From Mesorhizobium sp. M7A.F.Ca.US.006.01.1.1 (GTDB taxonomy: Bacteria > Pseudomonadota > Alphaproteobacteria > Rhizobiales > Rhizobiaceae), in contig NZ_RZQL01000025.1 in the NCBI RefSeq assembly GCF_003997935.1, forward strand, positions 1 to 42,813: a stretch of DNA of 42,813 nt, in the 5' to 3' direction. A program made the translations under genes and the position numbers. Below are positions 9,333 to 18,330 of the stretch, piece after piece (the stretch's first letter is position 1; each line of letters opens with the position of its first letter). A model generated the notes under the pieces. It made no database searches. It worked only from the letters and a program-made list of their open reading frames with translations, and was not told the DNA's origin.

Positions 9333-9908
9333 ATGACAGTGCAGAACCTGACCTGGCTTAACCCGCCGCCGCACCATTCTATCGACGGCGACAGCGTTCG
9401 TGTGCGCACCGGCAAGGAGACCGATTTCTGGCGCGAGACCTTCTACGGCTTCTGGCGCGACAACGGCCACTTCCTGCACCGGCCGGTCGAGGGCGATTTC
9501 AGCGCCGAAGTCACGGTCAAAGGCGACTACCAGGTCCTCTATGATCAGGCCGGGCTGATGATCCGGCTCAGCGAAACGCACTGGATCAAGGCCGGTATCG
9601 AGTACACCGACGGCCTTGCCTATTTCTCCGTCGTCGTCACCAACGACACGTCGGACTGGTCGCTGGTCGCCATTCATGCCGGTCCGGACGGCGTCAGGAT
9701 TCGGTTGACCCGTCACGCCGAGACGATCCGTGTCCAGTACCTCGATGCTTCCGACGGCCACTGGAAGCCTGTGCGGCTCGCCTGCTTTCCGATCTCCAGG
9801 ACGGTTGATGTCGGCATGATGTGCTGTTCGCCGCAGCGCGAGGGTTTCGAGGTCACGTTCTCCGATTTCTCCGTCGGTCCGCCAATATCGCGGGAATTGC
9901 ACGATTGA
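9333..9908 (+). CDS. DUF1349 (concanavalin A-like fold) protein
   Basis: A 191-residue soluble protein of the DUF1349 family, recognisable by the opening WRETFYGFWRDNGHFL, the segment VKGDYQVLYDQAGLMIRL and the ending EVTFSDFSVGP. The family has a beta-sandwich lectin-like fold, and no member function can be stated with confidence. It is full length with no signal peptide. ATG 9333 is preferred over TTG 9315 because ATG gives the expected family start. The gene lies 89 bp after the aldehyde dehydrogenase and 35 bp before a GT47-like gene, so co-transcription is possible. Confidence 0.8.
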   Translation: MTVQNLTWLNPPPHHSIDGDSVRVRTGKETDFWRETFYGFWRDNGHFLHRPVEGDFSAEVTVKGDYQVLYDQAGLMIRLSETHWIKAGIEYTDGLAYFSVVVTNDTSDWSLVAIHAGPDGVRIRLTRHAETIRVQYLDASDGHWKPVRLACFPISRTVDVGMMCCSPQREGFEVTFSDFSVGPPISRELHD

Positions 9909-9943
9909 CGCTTTCGGTTATCCATCCAGGCTAGGAGTTGCCG

Positions 9944-10924
9944 ATGGCCAAGTTGCGATGGGACCGCGTGAAAAGAGCCGTCTATCCCAAGGCGCTGAGG
10001 TTTCTCGGCGTTCCGCCCGTGCTGTGGTCCCAGGGCATCGGGCATTTCTGCGATTTCGCCGGGCCACCCTGGTACCGCTGCGCACCAACTGCATCGACAC
10101 AGAGCGAGGCATTTTTCCGCCAACACTTTAGCGGTGCGCACGGCATCGTCTGGCTGCGCCTGAGCACCTTGTCCAGGGATGCTCAAACCTGCGACCTCGA
10201 CACGTTCGTCAGGATCGTGCTGCCGACGATCACGGCACCGTTCACGCTGCTGACGACCGATGGGGATGCTTCGGTGCCGTCGGATCTGGCGAAGGGCACC
10301 GTGGACCAGCTTCTCGCCAACCCTTTCCTAGTCTCCTGGTACAGCCAGAATTGTGATGGCACTCATCCAAGGATCAAGCCTTTTCCGATTGGGCTCGATC
10401 TTCACACACCTCGGTCCCTTACCACGCCGGCAGCGCTTGTGAGGCAACTGGAAATCATACGCGCCCGGCAGGATCATGTGGGCCGCCGCCCGCCGAGGCT
10501 GTTCTCTGATTTCAGCATCAGCAATGGCTCGAGACAGCGCCGGGAACTGCTTGATGCCTTGGGCGGATGTCCGCATGTCGATTTCCTGACGAAACGCGTC
10601 TCGCAGCGCTCGATCTGGCAACTGTACTCACAATACCCGCTTGTGCTGTCCACCGAAGGCAACGGCCTGGACTGCCATAGGACATGGGAGCTGTTTTATC
10701 TCGGCTGCATCGTCGTCACCAAGACCTCGCCGCTCGACTCGCTCTACCACGGCCTGCCGGTCATTGTCGTCGACGACTGGCATGAGGTCAGGGACCCAGA
10801 TGCGCCGAGACGCTGGATAGAGCAGGTCGCGCATCTGACCGACCGGGACCATGTTTGGGGACGCTTGCATCCGCAAACCTATCTCGAGCCCATTCGGCAA
10901 GAACTTCAGCACGCATCCCGATAG
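9944..10924 (+). CDS. Exostosin/GT47-like putative glycosyltransferase
   Basis: A 326-residue protein with the C-terminal signature LSTEGNGLDCHRTWELFYLG followed by a segment ending GLPVIVVDDW. This resembles exostosin/GT47-type and RXYLT1-like domains that bind a nucleotide sugar. No transmembrane segment or signal peptide is obvious. ATG 9944 follows AGGAG at 9933-9937 with 6-bp spacing, better than the TTG six bases upstream. It converges on the GT4 gene at 12252-11017, with a 92-bp gap in which no terminator is evident. A role in surface polysaccharide or glycan modification is inferred only from the domain. Confidence 0.65.
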   Translation: MAKLRWDRVKRAVYPKALRFLGVPPVLWSQGIGHFCDFAGPPWYRCAPTASTQSEAFFRQHFSGAHGIVWLRLSTLSRDAQTCDLDTFVRIVLPTITAPFTLLTTDGDASVPSDLAKGTVDQLLANPFLVSWYSQNCDGTHPRIKPFPIGLDLHTPRSLTTPAALVRQLEIIRARQDHVGRRPPRLFSDFSISNGSRQRRELLDALGGCPHVDFLTKRVSQRSIWQLYSQYPLVLSTEGNGLDCHRTWELFYLGCIVVTKTSPLDSLYHGLPVIVVDDWHEVRDPDAPRRWIEQVAHLTDRDHVWGRLHPQTYLEPIRQELQHASR

Positions 10925-11016
10925 GGCCACGAAATTCCGCTTGGACGCTGTGCGAAGCGGGGCTCCTGCAAGCGATGTCGAACGATGCCGCTCCTCCATA
11001 TCTGGCGGAGGCAGGA

Positions 11017-12252
11017 TCATGCGCCAGCCTCGTCCAGCCCCAGCCCGCCGCGGACTGCATCGCGGATGGCTTCTGGGCCGAACCTTGCCCAAACCGCTTG
11101 ATGCGCGCGGATGCGCTGCCGTGCTCTGCGGTCCGCATCCAGGCAAAGTCCGACGGCCATCTCGGCAAGCCCTTCATCGGTCTCCGACAGCAGCAGCGCC
11201 TCTCCGTCGACCAGATCCAGACCCTCGGCCGCCAAAGGCGTGGCGATCACCGGCACGCCCCACGCCATCGCCTCCAGAATCTTGATGCGGGTGCCGCCGC
11301 CTGCCGCAAGCGGGATGATGGTGAGATGCGCCCTCGACAGAAGCGGCGCCATGTCTTCGGGGTCTTCCACGAGCTTCACGCCAGGCAATCCTGCCAGTGC
11401 TTGCACGGCCGTTTTAGGATTACGCCCGGCGAGAATTAGTGTCGCGGTCGGCAGGACCCGTCGGATTCGCGGAAGTATGGAGCCGGCTAATCTCTGGACG
11501 GCATCGACGTTTGGCGGATAGCCGAGATGGCCGACGAACAGGATCACCGGAAAGCTTTCGTCGGATCCGGGCTCGGCGGGCAACGTTTCGGGACTGTGCC
11601 CGGCGTGCGGAATTCCATTTGGAACGACATCGATCGGCGGTCTGTGCCGGGAAAGCGCCATCAGCCGCTCTCGATCCTCGCTCGAGCAGACCCAGACCCT
11701 GTCGACAAGGGCAAGCGCCTTTCTCTCGAGACGCCTGATGCCAAGGCCCGCGCTGATCGCCGCCACCGCGGGCCGCTTCGCATCCACGTGCCGCAACTGT
11801 CCCGCCAGGTCGGACTCGACATTATGCATGTCGAGAATGAGCTGTTTCGTCAGTGCCCGCAAAGGCCGCAGCAGCTTGAACAGGCCGATACCCTCGATCA
11901 GCACCGTGTCCGGACGGAAGTCCCGAACCAGTGTCTCCAGCCGCGTCAAGGCGACGCGTGAGATGCGACGCTCCGCCCTTATGCGCCACCACCCGATCGA
12001 GGCGGAGCGGGCCTCTCCCTTGATCGACAAGGCTTCGGTGCGGATCGACGGATCGGTTGTTTCCGTCGCCTGCGGCAGCACAGATACCAGGCAGACCGGG
12101 GCGAATTGCGCAGCAGACTCAGCATTGCGATAGGTCCGCAGATCCGCGCCGGAGATCGGCGGAAAGGCCGGATCGTGGGACACAACCAGCACACGTCGCC
12201 CGGTTTTCGCGGCGGAGACAACGTCGGGCGGTTGTGCGCTCGAGGGCTTCAA
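11017..12252 (-). CDS. Glycosyltransferase family 4-type (GT-B) protein
   Basis: Retaining GT-B glycosyltransferase of 411 residues. An N-terminal Rossmann half starts RRVLVVSHDPAFPPISGADLRTYR and contains ILDMHNVES. The C-terminal donor-binding half carries VPNGI, ILFVGHLGYPPNVDA, and GGGTRIKILEAMAWGVPVIATP, the latter equivalent to the E-x7-E region of GT4 enzymes. No membrane segment is seen. Donor and acceptor are unknown. It lies 165 bp downstream of the flavoprotein gene on the same strand, and nothing was recognised in that gap. Confidence 0.88.
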   Translation of the reverse strand: MKPSSAQPPDVVSAAKTGRRVLVVSHDPAFPPISGADLRTYRNAESAAQFAPVCLVSVLPQATETTDPSIRTEALSIKGEARSASIGWWRIRAERRISRVALTRLETLVRDFRPDTVLIEGIGLFKLLRPLRALTKQLILDMHNVESDLAGQLRHVDAKRPAVAAISAGLGIRRLERKALALVDRVWVCSSEDRERLMALSRHRPPIDVVPNGIPHAGHSPETLPAEPGSDESFPVILFVGHLGYPPNVDAVQRLAGSILPRIRRVLPTATLILAGRNPKTAVQALAGLPGVKLVEDPEDMAPLLSRAHLTIIPLAAGGGTRIKILEAMAWGVPVIATPLAAEGLDLVDGEALLLSETDEGLAEMAVGLCLDADRRARQRIRAHQAVWARFGPEAIRDAVRGGLGLDEAGA

Positions 12253-12417
12253 AGCGGACGCTCTGGGCTATGCGCCGGAGGCTTCATTCCAGACGGCATG
12301 CGAAACGGCTCCAAAACCACAACAATCGGCTTCGACTTGTTCAGCCGAACGCCGCTTTCGTCAAGCGCCGCATCGTCTGAATGTCAGATGCACCAGCTGC
12401 GGCGAGCTGCCGGAATG

Positions 12418-13950
12418 TCACCATCGCCTGGACCACGCCAACCAGCGGCCAGCCAGACGCTTGCACGATGAGGTGAGCCTTGTCCGCCGATAGGCGTCGC
12501 CGGCCATCTTGATGCCATGCGCTTGCGTCGGGAATGGATGGATGACGTCGGCCAGCGCACGCAATCCCATGCCCGATTTGATCGCCAGCGACACCGCATT
12601 GATCATCTCGCCGGCATGACTGGCGACGACCGTGGCGCCCAGGATGCGGTCGGACCCTTCCCTGACGTGGATTTTGACGAAACCCTCTTCCTCGCCGTCC
12701 ATCACCGCACGGGCGACGTCGTGCATCAGCACTGTATAAGTCTTGACCGGGATGCCGTTCTGGCGCGCCTCCGCCGGATAGAGGCCGACATGGGCGATCT
12801 CCGGGTCAGTGTAGGTGCACCACGGAATGACCAGCTCGCTCAGTTTCCTGCGTCCGAGAAACAGGGCATTGCGCACGACCATGCGGGCTGTTGCCTCGGC
12901 GGTATGGGTGAATTTGTAGGCGAGGCAGACATCGCCCGCCGCATAGATGCGCGGATTTGTGGTGCGGAGATAGTCGTCCACCTTGATGCCGTCGGCATCA
13001 TATGCCACCCCGGCGTTCTCCAGGTCGAGACCGTCGACATTGGGCGATCTGCCGATGCCGGTGATGATCTCGTCGACGGAAATCGTTGTCGTGATGTCGT
13101 CGCACACCAGGTCGGCGAGCTTCTTGCCGCCTTCCGTTCGTACCGCCACCACCTCGGTGTTGAGGCGAACCTCGACCCCTTCGCGCGCCAGCGCGTCCGA
13201 AAGGATCTGGGCGGCATCGCGTTCCTCGCCGGGCAGGAACATCGGTTCGCGCTGCGCCTGGATGACCTTCGCGCCCAGCAGGCAGAAGGCCTGCGCCGCC
13301 TCGCAACCGAGCGGGCCGCCGCCGATGACCAGAAGCCGCTTCGGGCACTCGGTGAGATCGAACATGGTCTCGTTGCTGAGATAACCGGCCTCGGCAAGCC
13401 CCGGGATCGTCGGCAGCCTGGGGCGCGCGCCTGTCGCGATCAGCGCCTTCCTGAAACGCAAGGTTTGTCCGGCTACCACGACAGCGTCCCTCCCGGAAAA
13501 CCGCGCTTCGCCGAAATAAAGGTCGATGCCTTCGGAAACCAGGCTATCGGCGGCATCGGCACGGCTGATCCGCTGCCGGATCTGCCGCATCCGCGTCATG
13601 GCGCGCTGAAAGTTGACGTGAAGACGGTCCGGCGTGTCGCCGCCGAAATTCTCGGCATCGCGCATGTCGGCATAAAGCCTCGCGGTGCGGATGATCGACT
13701 TCGACGGGATGCAACCGACATTGACGCAAGTTCCGCCGATCAGGTTGCGCTCGATGAGCGCGACCTTTGCGCCGAGGCCGGCCGCTTCGTAGGCGGCAGT
13801 CAGCCCAGCCGGCCCGGCACCGATGACAACGAGGTTGTAGGGCCCGTCCGGCTGCGGGTTCTGCCAGTGCGGCGGATGGGCGCTCGCGATCAGCTCGATG
13901 TCGTTGCTGTCGACGGGGAAGGCGGTGGTCCTGGCCCGGTCACGCGACAT
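12418..13950 (-). CDS. Mercuric-reductase-like pyridine nucleotide-disulfide oxidoreductase with altered active-site dyad
   Basis: FAD/NAD(P)H flavoprotein disulfide reductase, 510 residues. FAD motif GAGPAG is at 44-49, the redox disulfide Cys75/Cys80 in GGTCVNVGCIPSK, the NAD(P)H domain around LLVIGGGPLGCEAAQAF, and the second FAD motif at IYAAGDVC. There is no N-terminal metal-binding domain and no C-terminal Cys-Cys pair, so mercury reduction is unlikely. Near the C-terminus the motif reads HPFPTQAH (471-478), where lipoamide dehydrogenases have His-x-Pro-T-x-x-Glu; the Glu position is His478. ATG 13950 is chosen because AGGTGG precedes it, it overlaps the upstream gene by 11 bp, and the longer start at 13998 would deepen that overlap. 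The substrate is unknown. Confidence 0.85.
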   Translation of the reverse strand: MSRDRARTTAFPVDSNDIELIASAHPPHWQNPQPDGPYNLVVIGAGPAGLTAAYEAAGLGAKVALIERNLIGGTCVNVGCIPSKSIIRTARLYADMRDAENFGGDTPDRLHVNFQRAMTRMRQIRQRISRADAADSLVSEGIDLYFGEARFSGRDAVVVAGQTLRFRKALIATGARPRLPTIPGLAEAGYLSNETMFDLTECPKRLLVIGGGPLGCEAAQAFCLLGAKVIQAQREPMFLPGEERDAAQILSDALAREGVEVRLNTEVVAVRTEGGKKLADLVCDDITTTISVDEIITGIGRSPNVDGLDLENAGVAYDADGIKVDDYLRTTNPRIYAAGDVCLAYKFTHTAEATARMVVRNALFLGRRKLSELVIPWCTYTDPEIAHVGLYPAEARQNGIPVKTYTVLMHDVARAVMDGEEEGFVKIHVREGSDRILGATVVASHAGEMINAVSLAIKSGMGLRALADVIHPFPTQAHGIKMAGDAYRRTRLTSSCKRLAGRWLAWSRRW

Positions 13951-15319
13951 CGCCGCCACCTGACGCCGGGCTTGCCGACTGAGACAGCCAGCCGCCATTG
14001 AATCCGGCCTTGCGCAGGCCGTTGCGGATGTGCTGATTTGACCGCATCAGCCGCCAGATCAACCCTGATCGATGGTTCTCGATCATCATCGCCACGATGC
14101 CTTGATCCAGCCCATAGTGGCCTTCCGACACCCAGCCGTGCCGGCCGAATTTCCGCCGGTTCGCCAATGTCGGATTGAAGCCGCTCGGCAGCCGGAAATT
14201 GTCGATCACCTCGGGGTAGCGATCACCGAGATGGCGCAGCGCCGCCAGGCAGATCTCCGGGGCGAAAGGCAGTGATGCCGGATAGGACCAAGGCGCGATC
14301 GTCCCGTCATCGGGCCCGAACGGAGCGCCGCGCGCGGCATAGCCGGAAAACCGTCGGCGCTGTCGCTCCACGCTGGTGCGAAAGCCGCCTGGGCCGTCGC
14401 CCGCCGAAAGTCCCCACAAATTCTCGTCGTAGCCGCTATAGCTGTAAGGGTTGTGGCGCGCATAGTCGCGGTGCAGGTAGGTCGAGCGGCGGCTGTTCTC
14501 GAAATAGTCCGAGTTCTTCTCGCGCATGAAGGCGTCGCGGATGCCGTCGAAGTCGATCCAGGCATGCGAGAATTGGTGCATGAACAGCGGACCGCCATAC
14601 AGCACGTCGTAGCCGTAGATGTTTTCCCACTGATAGGTCGCGGTCCAGCCCTCGTAGCTGTTGTCCGAGGTTGGACTGTCGGGCGAAGCCATCGACAGCA
14701 CGTAGAGGATCGTCGCTTCGTTGTAGCCCTCCCAGCCATAGTGGAGAAAGCCGCCCTTCGGCTTCCAGCCTTGTCGCAAGGTCGGGCTTGAGCCTTGTGC
14801 CCACCGCCAGTCGACGCGCCGGTAGAGCGCCTCCGCCAGTTGCCGGATTTCGAATTCCTCGTCATCGTCACCGGAGAAATAGGCGCCTGCCACCAGCATG
14901 CCTGATATCAGCAATGCGGTATCCACCATCGACAGTTCGCAGCGCCAGACGCGCAGGCCGGTCCGCATATCGAGGAAATGGTAGTAGAAACCCTTGTGGC
15001 CGGTGACGTCGTCGCCATTGCCTTGCGGGCTGGCCGAGAAGAAACGCAGCGCGGCCAGCGTAAGCTTCGCGGCGGCATCGCGCGCCATCCAGCCGCGCTC
15101 GACGCCGATCGGATAGCTGGACAGCGCGAAGCCGACCACAGCGATGCTGGCCGGCGAATTCGGCCGCGACGTGTCGGCGACCAGACCGTTTTCGGGATTC
15201 ACGTTCTCGATGAAATAGTCGAAGGCGGCGCGCTGATAGCGGTCCAGAAGCTCGTCGTCGGACAGTGCGGCAGGCTCGGCTCTAAGCAAAAGAAGCAAGC
15301 TCCCGCCGGATGGCTGCAT
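13940..15319 (-). CDS. Glucoamylase-family (PF10091, GH144-like) protein, possible beta-1,2-glucanase
   Basis: A 459-residue (alpha/alpha)6-type glycoside hydrolase-like protein. Recognisable segments are FDYFIENVNPENGLVADTSR, VGFALSSYPIGVERGW, GKGFYYHFLD-like TGHKGFYYHFLDM, and the closing GHYGLDQGIVAMMIENHRSG. The family includes GH144 endo-beta-1,2-glucanases, and rhizobia make cyclic beta-1,2-glucan, so action on that polymer is a reasonable inference but is not shown. The short leader SLLLLLR is too weak to be called a signal peptide. An in-frame TGA sits two codons upstream of ATG 15319, so this is the most upstream start, although its ribosome binding site is poor. The end overlaps the flavoprotein start by 11 bp. 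Confidence 0.8.
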   Translation of the reverse strand: MQPSGGSLLLLLRAEPAALSDDELLDRYQRAAFDYFIENVNPENGLVADTSRPNSPASIAVVGFALSSYPIGVERGWMARDAAAKLTLAALRFFSASPQGNGDDVTGHKGFYYHFLDMRTGLRVWRCELSMVDTALLISGMLVAGAYFSGDDDEEFEIRQLAEALYRRVDWRWAQGSSPTLRQGWKPKGGFLHYGWEGYNEATILYVLSMASPDSPTSDNSYEGWTATYQWENIYGYDVLYGGPLFMHQFSHAWIDFDGIRDAFMREKNSDYFENSRRSTYLHRDYARHNPYSYSGYDENLWGLSAGDGPGGFRTSVERQRRRFSGYAARGAPFGPDDGTIAPWSYPASLPFAPEICLAALRHLGDRYPEVIDNFRLPSGFNPTLANRRKFGRHGWVSEGHYGLDQGIVAMMIENHRSGLIWRLMRSNQHIRNGLRKAGFNGGWLSQSASPASGGGDVA

Positions 15320-15437
15320 CCCCTGTCATGATTTCCCACTTAGCTTCGTTGCATCATTGTCGATTCGAAGTCTGGGACTATACGCCCGTGCGCTCCCGTT
15401 CGTTGCACCGTCACGCGGAATTGAGATTCGCTCTGCC

Positions 15438-16190
15438 TCAGTAGGTGGCGCGGCCGCCGGAAACATCGAACACGGCGGCCGTCGTGAACGAACACTCTTC
15501 CGAGGCGATCCAGCAGATCAGCGCCGCCACCTCTTCGACCTCGCCAAAGCGCGCCATCGGGATCTTGGACAGCATGAAGTCGATGTGCTCCTGGCTCATC
15601 TGCTTGAAGATCGCGGTGCGCACGGCCGCCGGCGTCACACAATTGACCGTCACCTTGGTCTTGGCAAGTTCCTTGCCGAGCGACTTGGTCAGGCCGATCA
15701 CCGCGGCCTTCGAGGTGCTGTAGGCGGAGGCGTTGGGATTGCCTTCCTTGCCGGCGATCGAGGCGATGTTGACGATGCGGCCATAGTTGCGCTCGAGCAT
15801 GTGCGGCACGAGCGCCTTGTTGCAGTAGAAGACGCCGTTGATGTTGATGTCGATGACCTTCTGCCAATCCTCGGTCGTATAATTCCAGGTCGTCATGTTG
15901 GGGCCGGTGATCGCGGCACTGGTGACCAGGATATCGACACCGCCAAGCGCTTCGAGCGTCCGTGCGGCGGCAGTCTCGACACCTGCGGCGTTGGCAACGT
16001 CGACAACCACGCCATGGAGGCCTGGGACAACAGCCTTGGCCTGTTCGATCTGGGCGGGATCGCGATCCCAGACCGAAATCCGTCCGCCCTCTTCGACGAT
16101 TCTCTGCGTCACCGCCAACCCGATGCCCGATGCGCCGCCGGTGATGACCGCTACCCGATCGCTGAACCGTCCTGCAAAATTCATAGGCAT
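15438..16190 (-). CDS. Short-chain dehydrogenase/reductase
   Basis: Classical SDR oxidoreductase of 250 residues. Cofactor motif TGGASGIG is at 17-24; Asn116, Ser144, Tyr157 and Lys161 form the catalytic set (SAYSTSKAA). ATG 16190 (MPMNFAGRF) follows GGGGGAAA with 5-bp spacing; ATG 16184 is a close alternative. The longer frame from 16268 is rich in Arg and Ser and not SDR-like. It lies 129 bp downstream of the iclR gene on the same strand and may share its promoter, which suggests it oxidises an intermediate of the adjacent transport/catabolic cluster. The substrate cannot be told from sequence. Confidence 0.88.
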   Translation of the reverse strand: MPMNFAGRFSDRVAVITGGASGIGLAVTQRIVEEGGRISVWDRDPAQIEQAKAVVPGLHGVVVDVANAAGVETAAARTLEALGGVDILVTSAAITGPNMTTWNYTTEDWQKVIDININGVFYCNKALVPHMLERNYGRIVNIASIAGKEGNPNASAYSTSKAAVIGLTKSLGKELAKTKVTVNCVTPAAVRTAIFKQMSQEHIDFMLSKIPMARFGEVEEVAALICWIASEECSFTTAAVFDVSGGRATY

Positions 16191-16319
16191 CCGATTTCCC
16201 CCGTCACCTGAACCCGATGGACGCTGACGACGCGATCGCTGTACCATCGGCGGCGACTGTGCGGTCACCGCCAGGTAAGTTCAAGCCGGCATGCAGGCCG
16301 ATCGTCTGGGCCAATCCCG

Positions 16320-17129
16320 TTACCCGGGATTTCCCTCGAGCTCTCTGCCCAGCGCCTTCACCATCGCCATCAGCGCCGGTCCGATCTCGGCATGCGCGCG
16401 GTCCTCGGTGATGATCTCGCCGATGCCGCCGCAGGTGATGGCAACCAGTGGCGAGCCGTCACGCGGACGGAACGGCACGCCGACTGCATGGATGTAGCTG
16501 TGCCAGGCGCCGAACGACGTCACATAGCCCTGGCGTGCATATTGGGCGATCGCATCGTCGATCGCCGCCGCGACCATAGCTGTCTTGTCCGGCTCCGCCT
16601 CCTGCAAAGCCCGCACAAGGTCGGCGCGATCCTCGGGTGAAAGGGCCGCCGCATAGGCCAACCCCATCGATGTCTTCCAGATCGGCAGGTAGGAGCCCGG
16701 ATTGAGCCGCAGCGTGACAAGACTCTCCGACCGGCAGTTGGCGAGATAGACCATGTTCAGGCTGTCGCGCGTGCCGAGAGCCACCGCCGCCCCCGTCAAA
16801 TCGGCCAGCGGCTGCATCAGCGGCCTGGCGACGTGAACGACGGCGCTGGAACTGAGCGCCGAATAGCCCAGCGCCACGGTGGCCGGTCCCAGGCTGTAGC
16901 GGCCGAGGTCCTTGTCGTACAGGAGGTAGCCGAGCGCGCTCAGGGTGTAGGTGATGCGCGAAACCGTGGCTTTGGGCAGGCCGGTGCGGGCAATGATGTC
17001 CTGGTTGCCGAGCGAGGCATCGCCCGGCCGGAAGGCGCGCAGGATGCCGAGCCCACGCATCAGCGACGATGAAAGCTGCGCGCCTTCGCCTTCAAGCTCC
17101 GTCTCGTCCCTGGTCGCTCGCTTGCGCAC
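16320..17129 (-). CDS. IclR family transcriptional regulator
   Basis: A 269-residue regulator with an N-terminal winged helix (SSSLMRGLGILRAF through IIARTGLPKATVSRITYTLSALGYL, about residues 20-70) and a C-terminal IclR effector domain ending in AITCGGIGEIITEDRAHAEIGPALM. The start is taken as GTG 17129. No strong ribosome binding site is visible, and the true start could be slightly different. It is divergent from the Dpp-type transporter operon, and a 17-bp palindrome at 17196-17212 lies between them. The same palindrome occurs upstream of the E1 operon at 30843-30859, so its regulon probably covers both. The effector is unknown and is probably the transported compound or a derivative. Confidence 0.9.
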   Translation of the reverse strand: MRKRATRDETELEGEGAQLSSSLMRGLGILRAFRPGDASLGNQDIIARTGLPKATVSRITYTLSALGYLLYDKDLGRYSLGPATVALGYSALSSSAVVHVARPLMQPLADLTGAAVALGTRDSLNMVYLANCRSESLVTLRLNPGSYLPIWKTSMGLAYAAALSPEDRADLVRALQEAEPDKTAMVAAAIDDAIAQYARQGYVTSFGAWHSYIHAVGVPFRPRDGSPLVAITCGGIGEIITEDRAHAEIGPALMAMVKALGRELEGNPG

Positions 17130-17195
17130 GCTGCGGGTCTTTCTGGCGTCGTCGTCCGCCTGTCGGGCCGGGGGAGCCGGCGCTGTCGATCAAAA

Positions 17196-17212
17196 ATGAA
17201 ATTAAATTCCAT
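17196..17212. promoter_or_regulatory. Candidate IclR operator, site 1
   Basis: ATGAAATTAAATTCCAT is a near-perfect odd palindrome (ATGRAATT-N-AATTYCAT) in the divergent gap, 67-83 bp upstream of iclR and 105-121 bp upstream of the permease start. Its reverse complement differs from the site at 30843-30859 only at the central base. The outward TGRAA/TTYCA form is like operators of other IclR family members such as KdgR. Assignment to the adjacent regulator is inferred from position. Confidence 0.65.
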
Positions 17213-17316
17213 TTATATTGACAGCGGCTTTCGCGGACTGTCAATATGCTTCCATCGATGGCATGTCCCAGCGCCTTGTGCCATCTTACGAAACCCCTCC
17301 TTGTGAAGGTAGCCAC

Positions 17317-18330
17317 GTGTCTCGCTATATTTTGCGCCGGCTTATCGCAATGCCGTTTCTGGTGCTCGGCATCGTCACGATCGCCTTCCTGATCACCACG
17401 GTGACCAAGGGCGATCCGCTGACCGCCATTGTCGCCGAACAGCAGATGAGCAACCCGGAAGTGGTGGCCGCCGCCAAGGCGCGTTGGGGTCTCGATCGTC
17501 CTTTGCCGGAACGCTATATGATATATCTCGGTAATCTGCTGAGCGGCGATCTTGGCACCTCCTTCATCACCAAGCGCAATGTCGGCACCGACATCCTCTA
17601 CCGCTTGCCGGCAACGCTTGAACTGGTTTTCGCTGCGATGATCTTCGGCACCACGCTCGGCATCGTGCTTGGTGTGCTGGCCGCCTATTTTCGCAACAGC
17701 CTGATCGACCATGGCGCGCGGCTGTTCGCCTTGTTCGGCTCGTCGCTGCCGGTGTTCTGGTCGGGGCTCGGCCTGTTGTTCATCTTCTCGGTCACGCTGA
17801 ACTGGCTGCCGGGGCCGGGCAGGGTCGATGCCCGCCTGGCATTGCCGCCCGGCATCACCGGTTTCCTCACCATCGACTCGCTGCTGGCCGGCGACTGGAC
17901 CGTCTTCAAGGACGCCCTCCGGCACCTGCTTCTGCCGGCCTTCGTCCTCGGCTGGACGGTTTCGGGCACCATATCGCGGCTGGTGCGCGCCAACATGCTT
18001 GATGTGATGAGCCGCGAGTTCGTGCTCACCGCGCGCGCCAAGGGGGCGAGCGAATTCCGCGTCGTCATCGTTCACGCGTTGCGCAACACCATGGTGCCGA
18101 CCTTGACCGTCATCGGCTATTCCTTCGCCTATCTGATCACCGGCGCGGTGCTGACCGAAACCATCTTTTCCTGGCCCGGCATGGGCTCCTATGCCGTCGA
18201 GGCGGCGCGCGCGCTCGACTTCCCGGCAATCATCGGCGTCACCATCGTCGGCGGCCTTGCCTTCCTGATCACCAACCTCATCACCGACATCCTCTATGTC
18301 GTGGCCAATCCGCGTGTGAGGTTGAGCTGA
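17317..18330 (+). CDS. Dipeptide/oligopeptide-type ABC transporter permease (DppB-like)
   Basis: Inner-membrane permease of a family 5 (Dpp/Opp/nickel-type) ABC importer, 337 residues. It starts SRYILRRLIAMPFLVLGIVTIAFLIT, which forms the first membrane helix; six helices are apparent. The cytoplasmic coupling loop EFVLTARAKGASEFRVVIVHALRNTMVPTLT matches the EAA motif. GTG 17317 follows AAGG with acceptable spacing; the 33 extra residues from 17218 overlap the operator zone and are not permease-like. The next permease overlaps by 1 bp. The binding protein is not adjacent; the best candidate is the one at 28517-26919. Confidence 0.93.
   Translation: MSRYILRRLIAMPFLVLGIVTIAFLITTVTKGDPLTAIVAEQQMSNPEVVAAAKARWGLDRPLPERYMIYLGNLLSGDLGTSFITKRNVGTDILYRLPATLELVFAAMIFGTTLGIVLGVLAAYFRNSLIDHGARLFALFGSSLPVFWSGLGLLFIFSVTLNWLPGPGRVDARLALPPGITGFLTIDSLLAGDWTVFKDALRHLLLPAFVLGWTVSGTISRLVRANMLDVMSREFVLTARAKGASEFRVVIVHALRNTMVPTLTVIGYSFAYLITGAVLTETIFSWPGMGSYAVEAARALDFPAIIGVTIVGGLAFLITNLITDILYVVANPRVRLS

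Noticed and set aside
12418..13950. Flavoprotein as the E3 partner of the fused E1
   Set aside because: It is 14 kb away, in another operon without the shared operator motifs, and has a non-lipoamide-type active-site change.
12517..14001. 494-codon plus-strand ORF
   Set aside because: Antisense to the flavoprotein disulfide reductase, which has complete motifs.
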